From: UMGS1696 sp964623635
GTDB taxonomy: Bacteria; Bacillota; Clostridia; Oscillospirales; CAG-272
Direction: 5' to 3'
Assembly: GCA_964623635.1 (NCBI GenBank)
Contig: CAZUUA010000001.1
Span: 1 to 64,000, forward strand
DNA length: 64,000 bases
Below, piece by piece: positions 41,954 to 51,754 of the stretch. The notes below the pieces were generated by a model. That model made no database searches and was not told the DNA's origin. It saw only the letters and a list, made by a program, of their open reading frames with translations. Positions within the stretch are counted from its first letter, which is position 1, and every line of letters starts with the position of its first letter. The position numbers were made by a program, and so were the translations under genes.

Positions 41954-44900
41954 ATGAATATACGATGGGATCCTGCCGTGAGACGGATTTCCCGGAAAAG
42001 ACAGTTTTCCCGGAAAAAAACGGAGCTGACTCTGTCCCAAAAGGTAGAGAAGCGGCTCACGGCACTGCAAAAGGAAGAGCGGTCTGCCGAAGGTGAAGCG
42101 GTGTCTGTTTCGCCGGAAAAGAATATGAGCACCCTGATGACCGTCCTTGGCTGGCTGGGCAGAGCACTGCTGCTCTTTGCCATCCTGTACGGCACGGGGC
42201 TGTTCCTGTGCGATGCCCTGCGGCTGGTCAGTCTGACAGGCAAGCGGCCGATCTCCGAGGTGGTGCTGTCCACCAAATATCTGCTGGGTGTCTGTGCCCT
42301 GTATGCGGTGTTCTTTTCGGTCTGTGCCTGGAACCGATTGACAAAATGGCTCCTGCCGGTGGTGGGACTGGGCGGCGGCTTTCTCTGGCTGTGTACGCAG
42401 GCGACGGATCCACTGCGGTATCTCTTTGAGTCCCTGCGGATGACAGCCGACCTGGCACTGGACAACTTGGCCCAGATCGGTTATACGGCCTACGTGCGCT
42501 ACAGCTACGAAGGCAGCTATGTCTACACGAATATGGAAGCGATGGCGAAGCTGGGCGTGGCGGTGGTGCTGCTGGTTTTTGGCGTGTTCTTTGCCATCGG
42601 TATGCTGCGGCGCACACGACCGATCCTTTTGACACTGTTCATTGCACTGGAAATGGTGCCGGTGTTCCTGTTCAATATCACCGAGACCAACAAGGGTCTG
42701 GCGTGGCTGCTGGTATCCATCTGGGGACTGCTCTGTCTGTGGTTCTACGATGTGCGGTACGCCGTGGGACAGGAAAGCGCCATGGCAAAAGCTGCACTGC
42801 GCCGGGAAAAAAAGGCAGCGAAAAAGGCGGCTCGGCTTGCCAAAAAAGAAGAAAAGAAAAAGCGCCGGATGCAGGAGAAGCTGTCCTATCTGACGGTGCT
42901 GCAGGACGGTGGCAATCGCAAGGATGCGGTAGCTGCTCGACAAGCGCTGCGGAAGGCGGAGAAGACACGCAAACTGGCCGAAAAAACGCAGGCCAAAAAG
43001 CTGGCACTTGCCAAAAAGACAGAACGGAAGGAAGCACGTCTTTCGGCCAAGAAGGCAAAGAAGGAAGCCAAGGCTGCTATGGCCGACAGAAGACGTGCCG
43101 CCGGTGGCAACAAGGAAGCGCTTGGTGCACTGCGTTCCAGCGAAAAAACCAAGAAGGATGCCCTGCGAGAGCAGAAGCAAACGGCACGCAAAAATGCACG
43201 GGTCGAAAGACGCACGAAGCTGCTTACGGCCAACCGGAAGATCGCCGGTGGTGGCTTTGCGGCGGTGCTGTCGATGGTTGTAGCTGCGGTGGCGATCTGG
43301 CTGCCGGTGAAGGTGATCGAGGAGAATTTCCCCATCATCGATGCCATCAACAACCGGATGCAGATCGCCCGGATGTACGTGACGGCCTACCTGATGGGAG
43401 ACGACGTGGATCTGAACTCCCTGTCCCTGTACGGCGGTGTGTCGGAGCTGAATCCTCGGACGGTCAGCTTCGATTCGCCCCAGTTCACCGGACAGCGTGT
43501 GTTTACGGTGGATTCCGGCTATGCGGCACCGGTGTATCTGCGGAGCTGGATGGGACAGAACTACGACCTTGAAACGGACACCTGGACCTCGGCTGACGCA
43601 GATGCGGTGCTGGACTACCGGAGCCGGTTCGGTTCGGCCTTTACGCCGGACAGTATCACCACGGCCTTCAACGGGTATGTATATCCCAAGTCCGTGGACG
43701 TGACCCGGTTCGACCAATATCGGAACCTGGATGCCTATGGGTTCCGGGTGTTCCAGGTGAATGTACGGCGCACGGCAGGCTCCAGTAAGCTGCTGTTTGT
43801 GCCGGCCACCATGAACACGAATCTAAAGCTCATGGAGTACGGCAGCATCCAACCGGTGAAGCTGAAATATTCGGCGTACTACGATGGGATCTATTCGTCC
43901 CGTTTCTTTGGGGTAGACGATGGCTATTCCACCTCCTCCTTCGTTCCGGTGATGAAGGATCCGGCGCTGGGGGAAAATCTGGAAAACTCCATCCAATACT
44001 ACAACGAGGCACTGCGGATCGCCGAACAGATCGACTTTATCGAGGATTCTGCCGAGCAGGGCATTTACTACGTGGACGACGAAGACAGCTACACCATGAC
44101 CAACGGCCGGGACTACGTGACCGACTACAGCGGTCTGGTGATGGATTTTGAATCCTGGGCAAAGAGTGAGCTGGGCTACAAATGGGACGGCGACAGCTTG
44201 GTCTATCGGTATCTTGCCATGGACGACAGTGACCGAGAGGCATTTTTGGCTTCTCACAAGAAGGAAATGGCGTATCGGGAATACGTATATGAGACCTACA
44301 CCGAACCCTTTGGCAGCGATGTGATCGCAGATTTAGCCAAGGAGATCCTTGCAGAAAACAGCATTCGTATGGCAGAACCACGGCAGAATCTCATCGTAGA
44401 ATCCCGTTGGGCAGATTACGAGTCCACGTGGTTCTATAATGAGGAGATGCGTGAAGCGATGCCCCGGCACGACGTGATCTTAGCGGTCATTGGCTATCTC
44501 CGGGAGAACTACACATACTCACTGGAGCCGGCGGTGCCTATGACCACGGTGGTGGACGAGGACGGCAATACAGTGGAAGTGCCGGATATCCACTACGACA
44601 GCGACCTGGAAGCGTTCCTCATGGAGGTCAAGGAAGGGTATTGCGTCCACTTTGCCACTTCAGCGGTAGGACTGCTGCGGGAGCTGGGCTTTGCGGTGCG
44701 GTACACGGAAGGGTACATTGCGGACGGCTTTACCAGAAGCTACGCATCGGATGCGGTAGCCCGGTATCGGACAGCGGTACGGGACAACGATGCCCATGCA
44801 TGGATCGAGGTATACTACCCGGATATGGGTTGGGTACAATACGAGACCACGCCGACCTTCTGTGAAGCGATCTACGATGAAGAATACGAAGAAGCCACCA

Positions 44901-45466
44901 CCAGCACCAGCACGTCTTCCGGCACAAGCTACACCAGCAGCGGCATTACGGAGACGGAAACGGAAGAGGAAGAAGAGGTCGAGGAGGACTACACAAACGA
45001 GATCATGATCGCCATTGCCGTTGTGGTGGGACTTTTGATCCTGTTCTCGCTGGTGGTATGGATCCTTGGCAAACGCGCGGAAAAGGCTGCCGCCAGACGG
45101 GAAGCTCTGATCCGCCGGACCGACGACAGACGAGAATTTTCTGCCGGTCGAGTGGACGTACACCAGACGGCAAGAGCACTGATCGACTGCCTCTTTGCCT
45201 TGTTCCGTGGCCTTGGTCTGCCCAACGAGCTGGGTGAGCAGCCGACGGAATACGCACTGCGGTTGGAGAAGGAGATCGGTTCGCTGTCCACCACGCCGCT
45301 TGTTGAGATCATGGAGATCATCGAGCGTGAGGAATTCGGCGGTACGCTGACCTGGCAGGAGCTGCACGCTCTGGGTAAGTGTCTGGAGGATATGTCCAAG
45401 GGCGCCTATGCCGGTCTTGGTCTACGACAGAAGATCCGTATGCGGTATCTGCTGGCTCTGCTGTAA
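41954..45466 (+). CDS. Large membrane transglutaminase-domain protein
   Basis: 1170 residues. Order: basic N-terminus; about six membrane helices (60-265); a Lys/Ala/Arg-rich cytoplasmic stretch (about 275-430) that should be one long helix or coiled coil; a membrane helix (431-451); an external domain of about 560 residues with the transglutaminase core; a membrane helix (1016-1038); and a C-terminal DUF4129-like tail with YALRLEKEIG. The catalytic triad is seen as Cys in EGYCVHFATSAVGLL (about 897), His in NDAHAWIEVYY (about 946) and Asp in YPDMGWVQYE (about 957). It may cross-link or cleave surface proteins. AAGGAGG lies 9 nt before the ATG. Last gene of the MoxR operon. Confidence 0.93.
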   Translation: MNIRWDPAVRRISRKRQFSRKKTELTLSQKVEKRLTALQKEERSAEGEAVSVSPEKNMSTLMTVLGWLGRALLLFAILYGTGLFLCDALRLVSLTGKRPISEVVLSTKYLLGVCALYAVFFSVCAWNRLTKWLLPVVGLGGGFLWLCTQATDPLRYLFESLRMTADLALDNLAQIGYTAYVRYSYEGSYVYTNMEAMAKLGVAVVLLVFGVFFAIGMLRRTRPILLTLFIALEMVPVFLFNITETNKGLAWLLVSIWGLLCLWFYDVRYAVGQESAMAKAALRREKKAAKKAARLAKKEEKKKRRMQEKLSYLTVLQDGGNRKDAVAARQALRKAEKTRKLAEKTQAKKLALAKKTERKEARLSAKKAKKEAKAAMADRRRAAGGNKEALGALRSSEKTKKDALREQKQTARKNARVERRTKLLTANRKIAGGGFAAVLSMVVAAVAIWLPVKVIEENFPIIDAINNRMQIARMYVTAYLMGDDVDLNSLSLYGGVSELNPRTVSFDSPQFTGQRVFTVDSGYAAPVYLRSWMGQNYDLETDTWTSADADAVLDYRSRFGSAFTPDSITTAFNGYVYPKSVDVTRFDQYRNLDAYGFRVFQVNVRRTAGSSKLLFVPATMNTNLKLMEYGSIQPVKLKYSAYYDGIYSSRFFGVDDGYSTSSFVPVMKDPALGENLENSIQYYNEALRIAEQIDFIEDSAEQGIYYVDDEDSYTMTNGRDYVTDYSGLVMDFESWAKSELGYKWDGDSLVYRYLAMDDSDREAFLASHKKEMAYREYVYETYTEPFGSDVIADLAKEILAENSIRMAEPRQNLIVESRWADYESTWFYNEEMREAMPRHDVILAVIGYLRENYTYSLEPAVPMTTVVDEDGNTVEVPDIHYDSDLEAFLMEVKEGYCVHFATSAVGLLRELGFAVRYTEGYIADGFTRSYASDAVARYRTAVRDNDAHAWIEVYYPDMGWVQYETTPTFCEAIYDEEYEEATTSTSTSSGTSYTSSGITETETEEEEEVEEDYTNEIMIAIAVVVGLLILFSLVVWILGKRAEKAAARREALIRRTDDRREFSAGRVDVHQTARALIDCLFALFRGLGLPNELGEQPTEYALRLEKEIGSLSTTPLVEIMEIIEREEFGGTLTWQELHALGKCLEDMSKGAYAGLGLRQKIRMRYLLALL

Positions 45467-45507
45467 GGCTTTGAACATGGGATTAAATACTGCATAAGAC
45501 AAAAATA

Positions 45508-45533
45508 AAAGCAGGAGCGCATACTCCTGCTTT
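45508..45533 (+). terminator. Bidirectional terminator between convergent operons
   Basis: AAAGCAGGAG-CGCATA-CTCCTGCTTT, a 10-bp perfect stem; TTTGTTTTTG follows on the plus strand and TTTTATTTTT on the minus strand. Confidence 0.85.
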
Positions 45534-45551
45534 GTTTTTGTCTATTCTCGA

Positions 45552-47027
45552 TCACGCTTCCGGGAAGAACATATCCCGTACCTTTTCGTAGTGGGTCATG
45601 ACGGTGTTTTCCTTTTGCGCCACATAGGTTGGCAGTGCGGTGTTGCCTCTCAGGATCTCGGCAGTCTTATACACGAATCCGTTGAAGGCGTCGTACACGA
45701 AGCTGAAGTCCAAACTGCGGCCGTTGAGCACCAGGTCGATCATGGCAATGGACGCTTCGTCACGGGCGCCCTTGTATTTCAGCACCACATCGTAATACTG
45801 GGGCTGTACGGTCTTCCAGGTCTCGGCCGACAGTGCGGCAAACATGGTCCCCACCAGTTCATCTCGCATAGCGGTCAGCGGAATGGCAGAGGAGCTGTAG
45901 GAGCCGCCGGCCACGGTATAGTAGCTGTCCTGTTCTTCATTATATTTCGGATAGGGAATGATACCGTAGTCAAAGTCGCAGTCTTCCCGGTACACCGACA
46001 CCGATTCGCCCAGTACGCCGGTGACGAAAATAGCCGACTGGCTGATGAAGGTATCCTGGTAGCCGAGGGTGTCTGTGGTCACGTTGTAGGAGCCCTGGCT
46101 GCCGTACAGCAGTGTCTTCAGCTTTTCGATGGCATCCACAGAGCGTTCGCTGGTGCCAAAGAGCAGGGTGATCTCGCCGGTCTGGGACATCTCCATGACG
46201 TCCAGATCAAAGGAGTACAGGTAGGCTACGGTGGAGTTGGTCTTTTCGCCGGAGAAGCCGTACAGGTCCCCGTTGCCCACCACGCCGTCACCGTTCAGAT
46301 CCTGGTACACGGACGCCACGTTCTGCAGCAGATAATCGACGGTCCAGCGGCCTTCGTTGACCACGGTATAGGGATCCTCCATGCCGTTGTCTGCGATCAG
46401 GTCCTTGTTGAAGAAGTAGCAATAGGTGTTGGAGGACAGGGACAGGCAGATGTCGCTGGGGATCAGGAACATTTTGTTGTTGATGGTCAGATTGCCCACG
46501 GCCACCTGGGGATACCAGGGCTTGGTGAAATCGATGTTCAGCTCCTTGGCGTTGCGGAAAATGCCTTGTACCGCATACTTGCCGGTGTACATGGTGTGCC
46601 CCATATAGAGGTCGTATTCATCGTTGCCGGCCAGAACGGAGTTCTTGATGTCCATGGCAAGCTGTTCCTCGGCGCCTACATTGTGGACGATGTTGGCATT
46701 GAACCGATCCTCCACGTTCATGTTCCGGTTGTAGACGGCATCGTTCAGCACGTCCCCGGTCAGCTCTTCCACGTACTGGAAATCCGCATACCGTTCCTGG
46801 TACAGCATCCGGTAGTCCTCACCACCGAAGTCGTGTTTGCCCAGATCATCGTCGATGCGCTTTCGGGCTTCCAAAGAGTCGGTCTCTTCTTCGGTATCTG
46901 TGGCAGCAGGCGTGGTATCGGCGGTGGTGACTGCTGTGGTCTCTTCCGTCTGTCCGCACGCCGCAAAGGACGTGGAGACCAGCAGTGCAGCCAGCAGCAG
47001 GGTGAGGTTATGTTTTCCGTTTTTCAT
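45552..47027 (-). CDS. Extracellular solute-binding lipoprotein (orphan, tandem copy 2)
   Basis: 491 residues from the ATG at 47027, 7 nt after AAAGGAG; an ATG at 47045 overlaps that site. Lipobox SFAAC near residue 23, then a Thr-rich linker. Shared family motifs: FGGEDYRMLYQERYADFQYV, ELTGDVLNDAVYNRN, DLNGDGVVGNGDLYGF (calcium-loop-like), IPYPKYNEEQDSYYT. It follows a paralogue at 47114-48553 by 86 bp, so the pair arose by tandem duplication and divergence. No permease or enzyme genes accompany them. Ligand unknown. Confidence 0.87.
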   Translation of the reverse strand: MKNGKHNLTLLLAALLVSTSFAACGQTEETTAVTTADTTPAATDTEEETDSLEARKRIDDDLGKHDFGGEDYRMLYQERYADFQYVEELTGDVLNDAVYNRNMNVEDRFNANIVHNVGAEEQLAMDIKNSVLAGNDEYDLYMGHTMYTGKYAVQGIFRNAKELNIDFTKPWYPQVAVGNLTINNKMFLIPSDICLSLSSNTYCYFFNKDLIADNGMEDPYTVVNEGRWTVDYLLQNVASVYQDLNGDGVVGNGDLYGFSGEKTNSTVAYLYSFDLDVMEMSQTGEITLLFGTSERSVDAIEKLKTLLYGSQGSYNVTTDTLGYQDTFISQSAIFVTGVLGESVSVYREDCDFDYGIIPYPKYNEEQDSYYTVAGGSYSSSAIPLTAMRDELVGTMFAALSAETWKTVQPQYYDVVLKYKGARDEASIAMIDLVLNGRSLDFSFVYDAFNGFVYKTAEILRGNTALPTYVAQKENTVMTHYEKVRDMFFPEA

Positions 47028-47113
47028 ATAGGTGCTCCTTTTCAAAAAGATGATGGGGATACGACAAGCAGGCAGGTCGGCGATCGGGTAGCTCCACGGA
47101 CTTTCCTGCGTCC

Positions 47114-48553
47114 TTACGAATTGAGCTTATGGAAGCTGTCCAGTACCTCTTCCAGTGCAGTTTCCTGGGCGGTCTTGTTGGAGGCAAGGAAGGAGGAGAT
47201 GCTTTCGTTGCCCTTGCCCATTTCGGCATACAGGGCGTCGCTGAACTTGGTACCCACGATCTTGATCACGTAGGAGATGCTGTCGTGGATCAGATCCAGC
47301 ATGGCGGCGGATTCTTCGTCCCGTGCGGACTTGCCCTTCAGCATGGTGTCAAAGTAGGCCGGCAGCAGCGCTACACTGGAGTAGTACGCCATTTCCTCCA
47401 TGACCGTACCGGCAAAGGTCTGGTCGCCAACGGTCACCGGCACCAGCAGGGCATGGGCATTGGGGCTGACATTCCAGTATTTCTCCTGATCGACGCTGTA
47501 CTTGGGAGAGGGCAGGATACCAAAGTCCGTGTCCATTTCCCGCATGGCGGCCGTGCTTGCCAGTGTACCGCCATAGAACAAGGCGTGTCCGCTCATGAAC
47601 TGCTCAACGGAGCCGTCCTTATAGTTGTCGTCGTCCTTGATGAAATGGAACACTCTTTCGTATATGTCCGTGAACCGTTCGGTGAAGCAGTAGAAGTAGG
47701 GGATACCGTCCTCGCCTTGCATCATGATCTCCGATTCACAGCCGGTCAACAGCAGCTCTCCGATGCCGACCACGCCCCACATGATGGTACCAACCCGGTC
47801 GTCGTTTATAGTCATCTTACCGTCGCCGTTCAGGTCGGAGACAGCCAGCGTGCCCATCCGCTGCATTTCATCGATGGTCCAGCCGCCGTCCTTCACCAGT
47901 GTATACAGGTCGCCCAGCTGCAGATCCTCTGCAAGTCCCTTGTTGAAGTATATGGCACGTGCGTTGTCCATTTGGGTGAAGATGGTGTCGTTGAAGGTGT
48001 AGAACAGGTGTCCGTTAAAGGAGAGCTTGTCCTCAGCGTTGTGGTCCCACCAAGCCTTGGTCAGGTCGATGGCAGGCATATCGTACAGGTCGATGCAGTA
48101 GTTCTGCACCACCAGGCTCATGATGTTGGTCAGATCCACAAAGGTCATGTGGGCAAAATCGTCTCCGGCGGCAATATTGGATTTGATCTGAGACAGGGTG
48201 CCTTCATTGACGGTGATCACACAGCCCAGCTTTTCTTCCGTGCTGATACAGCGGTTGTACATGGCATCGTTCAGGGCATCCCCGGTGGTCTCCTCCGGAT
48301 AGATGTCGGTGCTGACATATTTGCCTTCGTTGTAGTAACCGTTCAGGATCACATATTCCTGTCCGTTAAAATTGTCCGTGAACGCCGGCGGTACACGAGT
48401 GGGATCGGTGGTCTCGACCGGTGTGGTGTCTTCTGCTTGATTTTGTTCGCCGGTGGTGTTGGGTGTTTTACCGGTGTCGCTCTCACCACAGGACGGCAGA
48501 ACGGAAGCACAGAGCAGTGCTGCCAGAAGCAACGGAAGGATATGTTTTTTCAT
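47114..48553 (-). CDS. Extracellular solute-binding lipoprotein (orphan, tandem copy 1)
   Basis: 479 residues from the ATG at 48553, 8 nt after AAGGAG; an ATG at 48589 lacks a ribosome site. Signal MKKHILPLLLAALLC with lipobox VLPSC. Family motifs: FNGQEYVILNGYYNEG, ETTGDALNDAMYNRC, DLNGDGKMTINDDRVGT, LPSPKYSVDQEKYWN. It is first of the tandem pair. The large aromatic content and the Asp/Asn-Gly-Asp-Gly loop are as in oligosaccharide-binding proteins that hold calcium. No clear promoter was recognised in the region upstream. Confidence 0.87.
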   Translation of the reverse strand: MKKHILPLLLAALLCASVLPSCGESDTGKTPNTTGEQNQAEDTTPVETTDPTRVPPAFTDNFNGQEYVILNGYYNEGKYVSTDIYPEETTGDALNDAMYNRCISTEEKLGCVITVNEGTLSQIKSNIAAGDDFAHMTFVDLTNIMSLVVQNYCIDLYDMPAIDLTKAWWDHNAEDKLSFNGHLFYTFNDTIFTQMDNARAIYFNKGLAEDLQLGDLYTLVKDGGWTIDEMQRMGTLAVSDLNGDGKMTINDDRVGTIMWGVVGIGELLLTGCESEIMMQGEDGIPYFYCFTERFTDIYERVFHFIKDDDNYKDGSVEQFMSGHALFYGGTLASTAAMREMDTDFGILPSPKYSVDQEKYWNVSPNAHALLVPVTVGDQTFAGTVMEEMAYYSSVALLPAYFDTMLKGKSARDEESAAMLDLIHDSISYVIKIVGTKFSDALYAEMGKGNESISSFLASNKTAQETALEEVLDSFHKLNS

Positions 48554-48886
48554 ACGGGATACTCCTTTTTTACCAATAGGCATGGTCATAAGATATTAGA
48601 ATAGAATAACACACATTCATGAATCGCATACCGGGATATGATGAACAAAATGTAAATATTACAGGATTGTTACGAAAAAACGCCGATCCCGCAGAACCGA
48701 CGCTTTTGGAAAATAGTTGCGATGGATATGCCGTGTACAGCAGGATAGCATGGCACGCATAAAAGCTGGGTGGGGAGACCACGCTGCGACCTTGTGCGCA
48801 TTGACGTAAGGGCGCCATGGCTGTATCACTTTCCGGAGAAAAAGAAAATTTTTCCTCCAAAATCCCATTTTTTCACAGGCCGGGGA
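48554..48886. other. Long intergenic region between divergent genes
   Basis: No convincing gene. A GC-rich hairpin (about 48677-48711, CGCCG/CGTCG arms with six T on the minus strand) could be a terminator for an unrecognised minus-strand RNA whose 5' end would lie near 48850. The stretch 48711-48840 is more GC-rich than other spacers here, with no tRNA or riboswitch fold that I recognise. Confidence 0.3.
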
Positions 48887-48915
48887 TGTACAAACGGGAA
48901 AAAATATGGTATACT
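48887..48915 (+). promoter_or_regulatory. Promoter of the Mini-RNase III gene
   Basis: TGTACA (48887-48892), 17-bp spacer, TATACT (48910-48915) with TGG directly before the -10. The same arrangement occurs before rlmB (61349-61377). Confidence 0.6.
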
Positions 48916-48988
48916 AATCCCGTACCTGTTCTTCGCCGGCTTTTTTGCGGCGACGACAGATATACGACAAACGATAAGGAAACAGAAC

Positions 48989-49393
48989 ATGATAGAAAAA
49001 TTCATGGAAGGGAAGGATCCCTTTCAGATGTCGGCGGCTTCTCTGGCGTACCTGGGAGATGCTGTCTACGAGATCCAGGTGCGTACCGCTCTGGTGGCAG
49101 CCGGTGTGAAAAGCCCCAGCGTGGCTTCTCTGCGCTATGTGACTGCCACGGCCCAGTGCCGGGTGGTGGAGAAGGTGCTGCCCCATCTCAACGAAAAAGA
49201 AGCGGACATCTATCGCCGGGGCCGGAACTGCGTCCACAATATGCCGCCGAAAAGCTGTACCATGGCAGAATATCGCCGGGCTACGGGACTGGAAGCACTG
49301 TTCGGTTATCTGTGGCTCTCCGGTGAGAACGAGCGGCTGGCAGAGCTGTGCAGCATTGGCTTTGCCGGTACAGAGCTGGCTTTGGAAACCTGA
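48989..49393 (+). CDS. mrnC: Mini-ribonuclease 3 (Mini-III)
   Basis: 134 residues from the ATG at 48989 (AAGGA upstream), the standard length. It has only the RNase III catalytic domain and no dsRNA-binding domain. Seen: LAYLGDAVYEIQVR (the signature loop with catalytic Asp), HNMPPKSCTMAEYRRATG, and LEALFGYLWLSGENERL with the C-terminal acidic residues. In Bacillus subtilis this enzyme matures both ends of 23S rRNA. The reading frame remains open upstream to 48770 but without a ribosome site or family similarity. Confidence 0.95.
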   Translation: MIEKFMEGKDPFQMSAASLAYLGDAVYEIQVRTALVAAGVKSPSVASLRYVTATAQCRVVEKVLPHLNEKEADIYRRGRNCVHNMPPKSCTMAEYRRATGLEALFGYLWLSGENERLAELCSIGFAGTELALET

Positions 49394-49487
49394 ATACATT
49401 TACACAGGAAGACGATCCCGAAGAGAAAAACGGTCGCCTGTCCTGCGCATCTACATCAAAATAACATTCGAACCGAGGTAGTAAAAT

Positions 49488-50681
49488 ATGAAATACATTG
49501 CCATCATTGGATTTGGCGTGGTCGGCGGTGGGATCGCTGCCGTGCTGGACGAAAACAAAGAGGCGATCCGGGCAACCGTTGGAGAAGCGGTGGAGGTAAA
49601 ATACATCCTGGATCTGCGGGATTTCCCGGATTCTCCCTATGGCGACCGGGTGGTACATACCATCGATCCCATTGTGAATGACCCGGACGTGGCGCTGGTA
49701 TGTGAGACCATGGGCGGCTCTCATCCGGCACTGGAATACACCCTGCAACTGCTGTCTGCCGGCAAGAGCGTGGTCACCTCCAACAAGGAGGTTGTGGCGA
49801 ACTTTGGAGACCAGATGTTAGCCTGTGCCGCCGAGCATGGGGTGAACTACCTGTTTGAAGCCAGCGTTGGCGGTGGGATCCCGGTGATCCGCAGTATGCT
49901 GACCGCTCTGGCCGGGGAAAACATCACCCGGATCGACGGTATCCTCAACGGGACCACCAACTATATCTTGACCCGTATGCGGGACGAAGGCAGCGACTAC
50001 GAGACCGTTTTAGCCGATGCACAGAAGCTGGGGTATGCCGAACGAAACCCGGCTGCCGACGTGGACGGGATCGATGCCCAGCGCAAGATCATCATCCTGA
50101 CCGCTTTGGCCACCGGGAAGCTGATCCCGGCAGAAAAGGTGTATGCAGAGACCATGCGTCACATTTCTGCGGCCGATATGGAGGGTGCGAAAAAATGCGG
50201 CGGTGCCATCAAGCTCATTGGCTCTGCCCGGATCACAGACGAGATATCGCTGTATGTGGCGCCCCGGATCGTGCCGGACACCTGTATGCTGTCCCACATC
50301 GACGACGTGTACAACGGGATCAGTGTGACCACAACCATGCTGGGAGACGTGTTGTACTACGGTCGTGGCGCCGGACGGTTCCCCACGGCATCGGCGGTGG
50401 TGGCAGACGTGTGCGGCGTCCTGTCCGGTGCAGCCATGCAGGAGAAGCGGCCTACCTTCACCGTGACCACCGAAGGCGTGACAGACTTTGATACCATTCC
50501 CTTCACCTATTACGTTCGCTTTGTGTCTCCCGTGCCGGAAAAGGAACTGACGGAGCTGGCAGACACGGCAGAAAAGCTGTCGGATACCGAATGGAAGCTC
50601 GGCAAGCTGTCGAAAACGGAACTGACGGCTCTGTTCCGAAAGCTGCAGGCACAGCCGGAATCGATCATACGGATCCTGTGA
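49488..50681 (+). CDS. hom: Homoserine dehydrogenase
   Basis: 397 residues. NAD(P)-binding IAIIGFGVVGGGIAAVL at the N-terminus; VVTSNKEVVANFGD; EASVGGGIPVIRSM with the catalytic region; ILNGTTNYILTRM; and the Lys/Asp cluster around ADVDGIDAQRKIIIL. It reduces aspartate semialdehyde to homoserine for methionine and threonine. The C-terminal 75 residues sit where the regulatory ACT domain would be, but the usual PGVLA motif is absent, so feedback control may be weak or different. GAGG lies 9 nt before the ATG. No thrB or thrC is nearby. Confidence 0.95.
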   Translation: MKYIAIIGFGVVGGGIAAVLDENKEAIRATVGEAVEVKYILDLRDFPDSPYGDRVVHTIDPIVNDPDVALVCETMGGSHPALEYTLQLLSAGKSVVTSNKEVVANFGDQMLACAAEHGVNYLFEASVGGGIPVIRSMLTALAGENITRIDGILNGTTNYILTRMRDEGSDYETVLADAQKLGYAERNPAADVDGIDAQRKIIILTALATGKLIPAEKVYAETMRHISAADMEGAKKCGGAIKLIGSARITDEISLYVAPRIVPDTCMLSHIDDVYNGISVTTTMLGDVLYYGRGAGRFPTASAVVADVCGVLSGAAMQEKRPTFTVTTEGVTDFDTIPFTYYVRFVSPVPEKELTELADTAEKLSDTEWKLGKLSKTELTALFRKLQAQPESIIRIL

Positions 50682-50765
50682 GGAAAATCAGAAGCATGAA
50701 ATAAGAAGTCAGAAGTCGCTTTTGTAAGTCAGAAGTGGCTTAGGCTTTTCGTACCCACAAAAAAC

Positions 50766-50801
50766 AAAGGTATCACCGGTCACAACAGATGATACCTTTT
50801 T
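50766..50801 (+). terminator. Bidirectional terminator between hom and coaW
   Basis: AAAGGTATCA / TGATACCTTT stem, 13-nt loop, T run on the plus strand and TTTGTTTTTT on the minus strand. Confidence 0.8.
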
Positions 50802-50839
50802 GAAACATCAGCGATCTTTCATTTCTGCCTTCTGCCTTC

Positions 50840-51688
50840 TCACTTTGCCCGGACGCCTGCCAGAGCTGCGCCGATGACGGTGCCGAAGCGGGCGTTTTCC
50901 GGGATCTGGAAGCGCATATCGAACATGGTGTTCAGTGTATCGAATACTTCCTTGGCGTAAGCGACGCTGGTCAGGTTGCCGGTCAGGACCACATCCTTGA
51001 TCTGGTAGTTCCGGGCTGCGAAGATGGAGATCATACCGATGGTCTCGAAGACCATATTCAAAAGTCCCTTGGCGATGTCGTTTTTGTTTGCCATATCGCT
51101 GACCTTGCCGAAGTTGGAAGCGGTCATGGTGTCGCCGAAGCCGGGCACGATGTCGTTCCGGGAGATGTCCTTGATCTTCAGGTCCACGTTGGACAAAAAG
51201 CCGTTTTCCGCCATTTTTTCGATGTGCTGGATATTTTCCAGTCCCAGCAGCTTTTTGGACAGCCCCATGAGCGTACCACCGCCCACACCGGTACCGCCCA
51301 GGTATAGCGGATCACTGTCCTTGGTGGCATAGACCAATGCTGTCCCGGTGCCGCAGCTGGTGATGATGGCATGATCCAGACCGGAGAGATAGAGTCCGCC
51401 CAGCCCGTTGGCCCGGAATTCTTCGATCCGTTCATAGGGCAGGTCGTAGATGGGTTTGGTGATGTAGGTGGAGCCCACACCGGTGATCATGACCTTTTCG
51501 ATGTCCGAAAGAGCCAGATCGTTGTTTACGAGAAATTTACCGAATGCGCCATAGATCGACGTAATGGGGTCGGTCGCACGCACGAACAAAGGCGCAATGA
51601 GCTGCCACTGTCCTTCTTTTATACCAAAGCCGACGATCTTGGTGGTGCTGCCACCGACGTCGATGCCGATAACGATGCCTGATGCCAT
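50840..51688 (-). CDS. coaW: Type II pantothenate kinase
   Basis: 282 residues from the ATG at 51688. An ASKHA-fold kinase: IGIDVGGSTTKIVGF is the phosphate-1 motif, TSCGTGTALVYA the second glycine-rich motif, and LGGTGVGGGTLMGLSKKLLG follows. This is the staphylococcal/eukaryotic PanK type and would phosphorylate pantothenate in coenzyme A synthesis. The ribosome site is distant (AAAGGATC, 13 nt). The frame stays open upstream to 51799, across the promoter, so the long form is unlikely. Confidence 0.92.
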   Translation of the reverse strand: MASGIVIGIDVGGSTTKIVGFGIKEGQWQLIAPLFVRATDPITSIYGAFGKFLVNNDLALSDIEKVMITGVGSTYITKPIYDLPYERIEEFRANGLGGLYLSGLDHAIITSCGTGTALVYATKDSDPLYLGGTGVGGGTLMGLSKKLLGLENIQHIEKMAENGFLSNVDLKIKDISRNDIVPGFGDTMTASNFGKVSDMANKNDIAKGLLNMVFETIGMISIFAARNYQIKDVVLTGNLTSVAYAKEVFDTLNTMFDMRFQIPENARFGTVIGAALAGVRAK

Positions 51689-51724
51689 AACGATTTTTAG
51701 ATCCTTTCCCACAATGTATAGTTC

Positions 51725-51754
51725 AGTATACCACAGATGGGGCAGCCTTGTCAA
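51725..51754 (-). promoter_or_regulatory. SigA-type promoter of coaW
   Basis: Minus-strand TTGACA (51749-51754), 18-bp spacer, TATACT (51725-51730) with TGG before the -10. Confidence 0.75.

Noticed and set aside
48711..48868. Small minus-strand gene or RNA in front of the hairpin at about 48680
   Set aside because: The short frames there have no ribosome site or family character, and no RNA fold was recognised, so only the region is described.
49404..49441. Riboswitch or T-box upstream of hom
   Set aside because: Only a weak ACAGG/CCTGT stem is present. No T-box sequence, no specifier loop and no terminator was found in the 94-nt gap.
50700..50850. Mobile element suggested by repeated AGTCAGAAGT and TTCTGCCTTC runs
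   Set aside because: The short low-complexity repeats flank a normal terminator; there is no open frame, terminal inverted repeat or target duplication.
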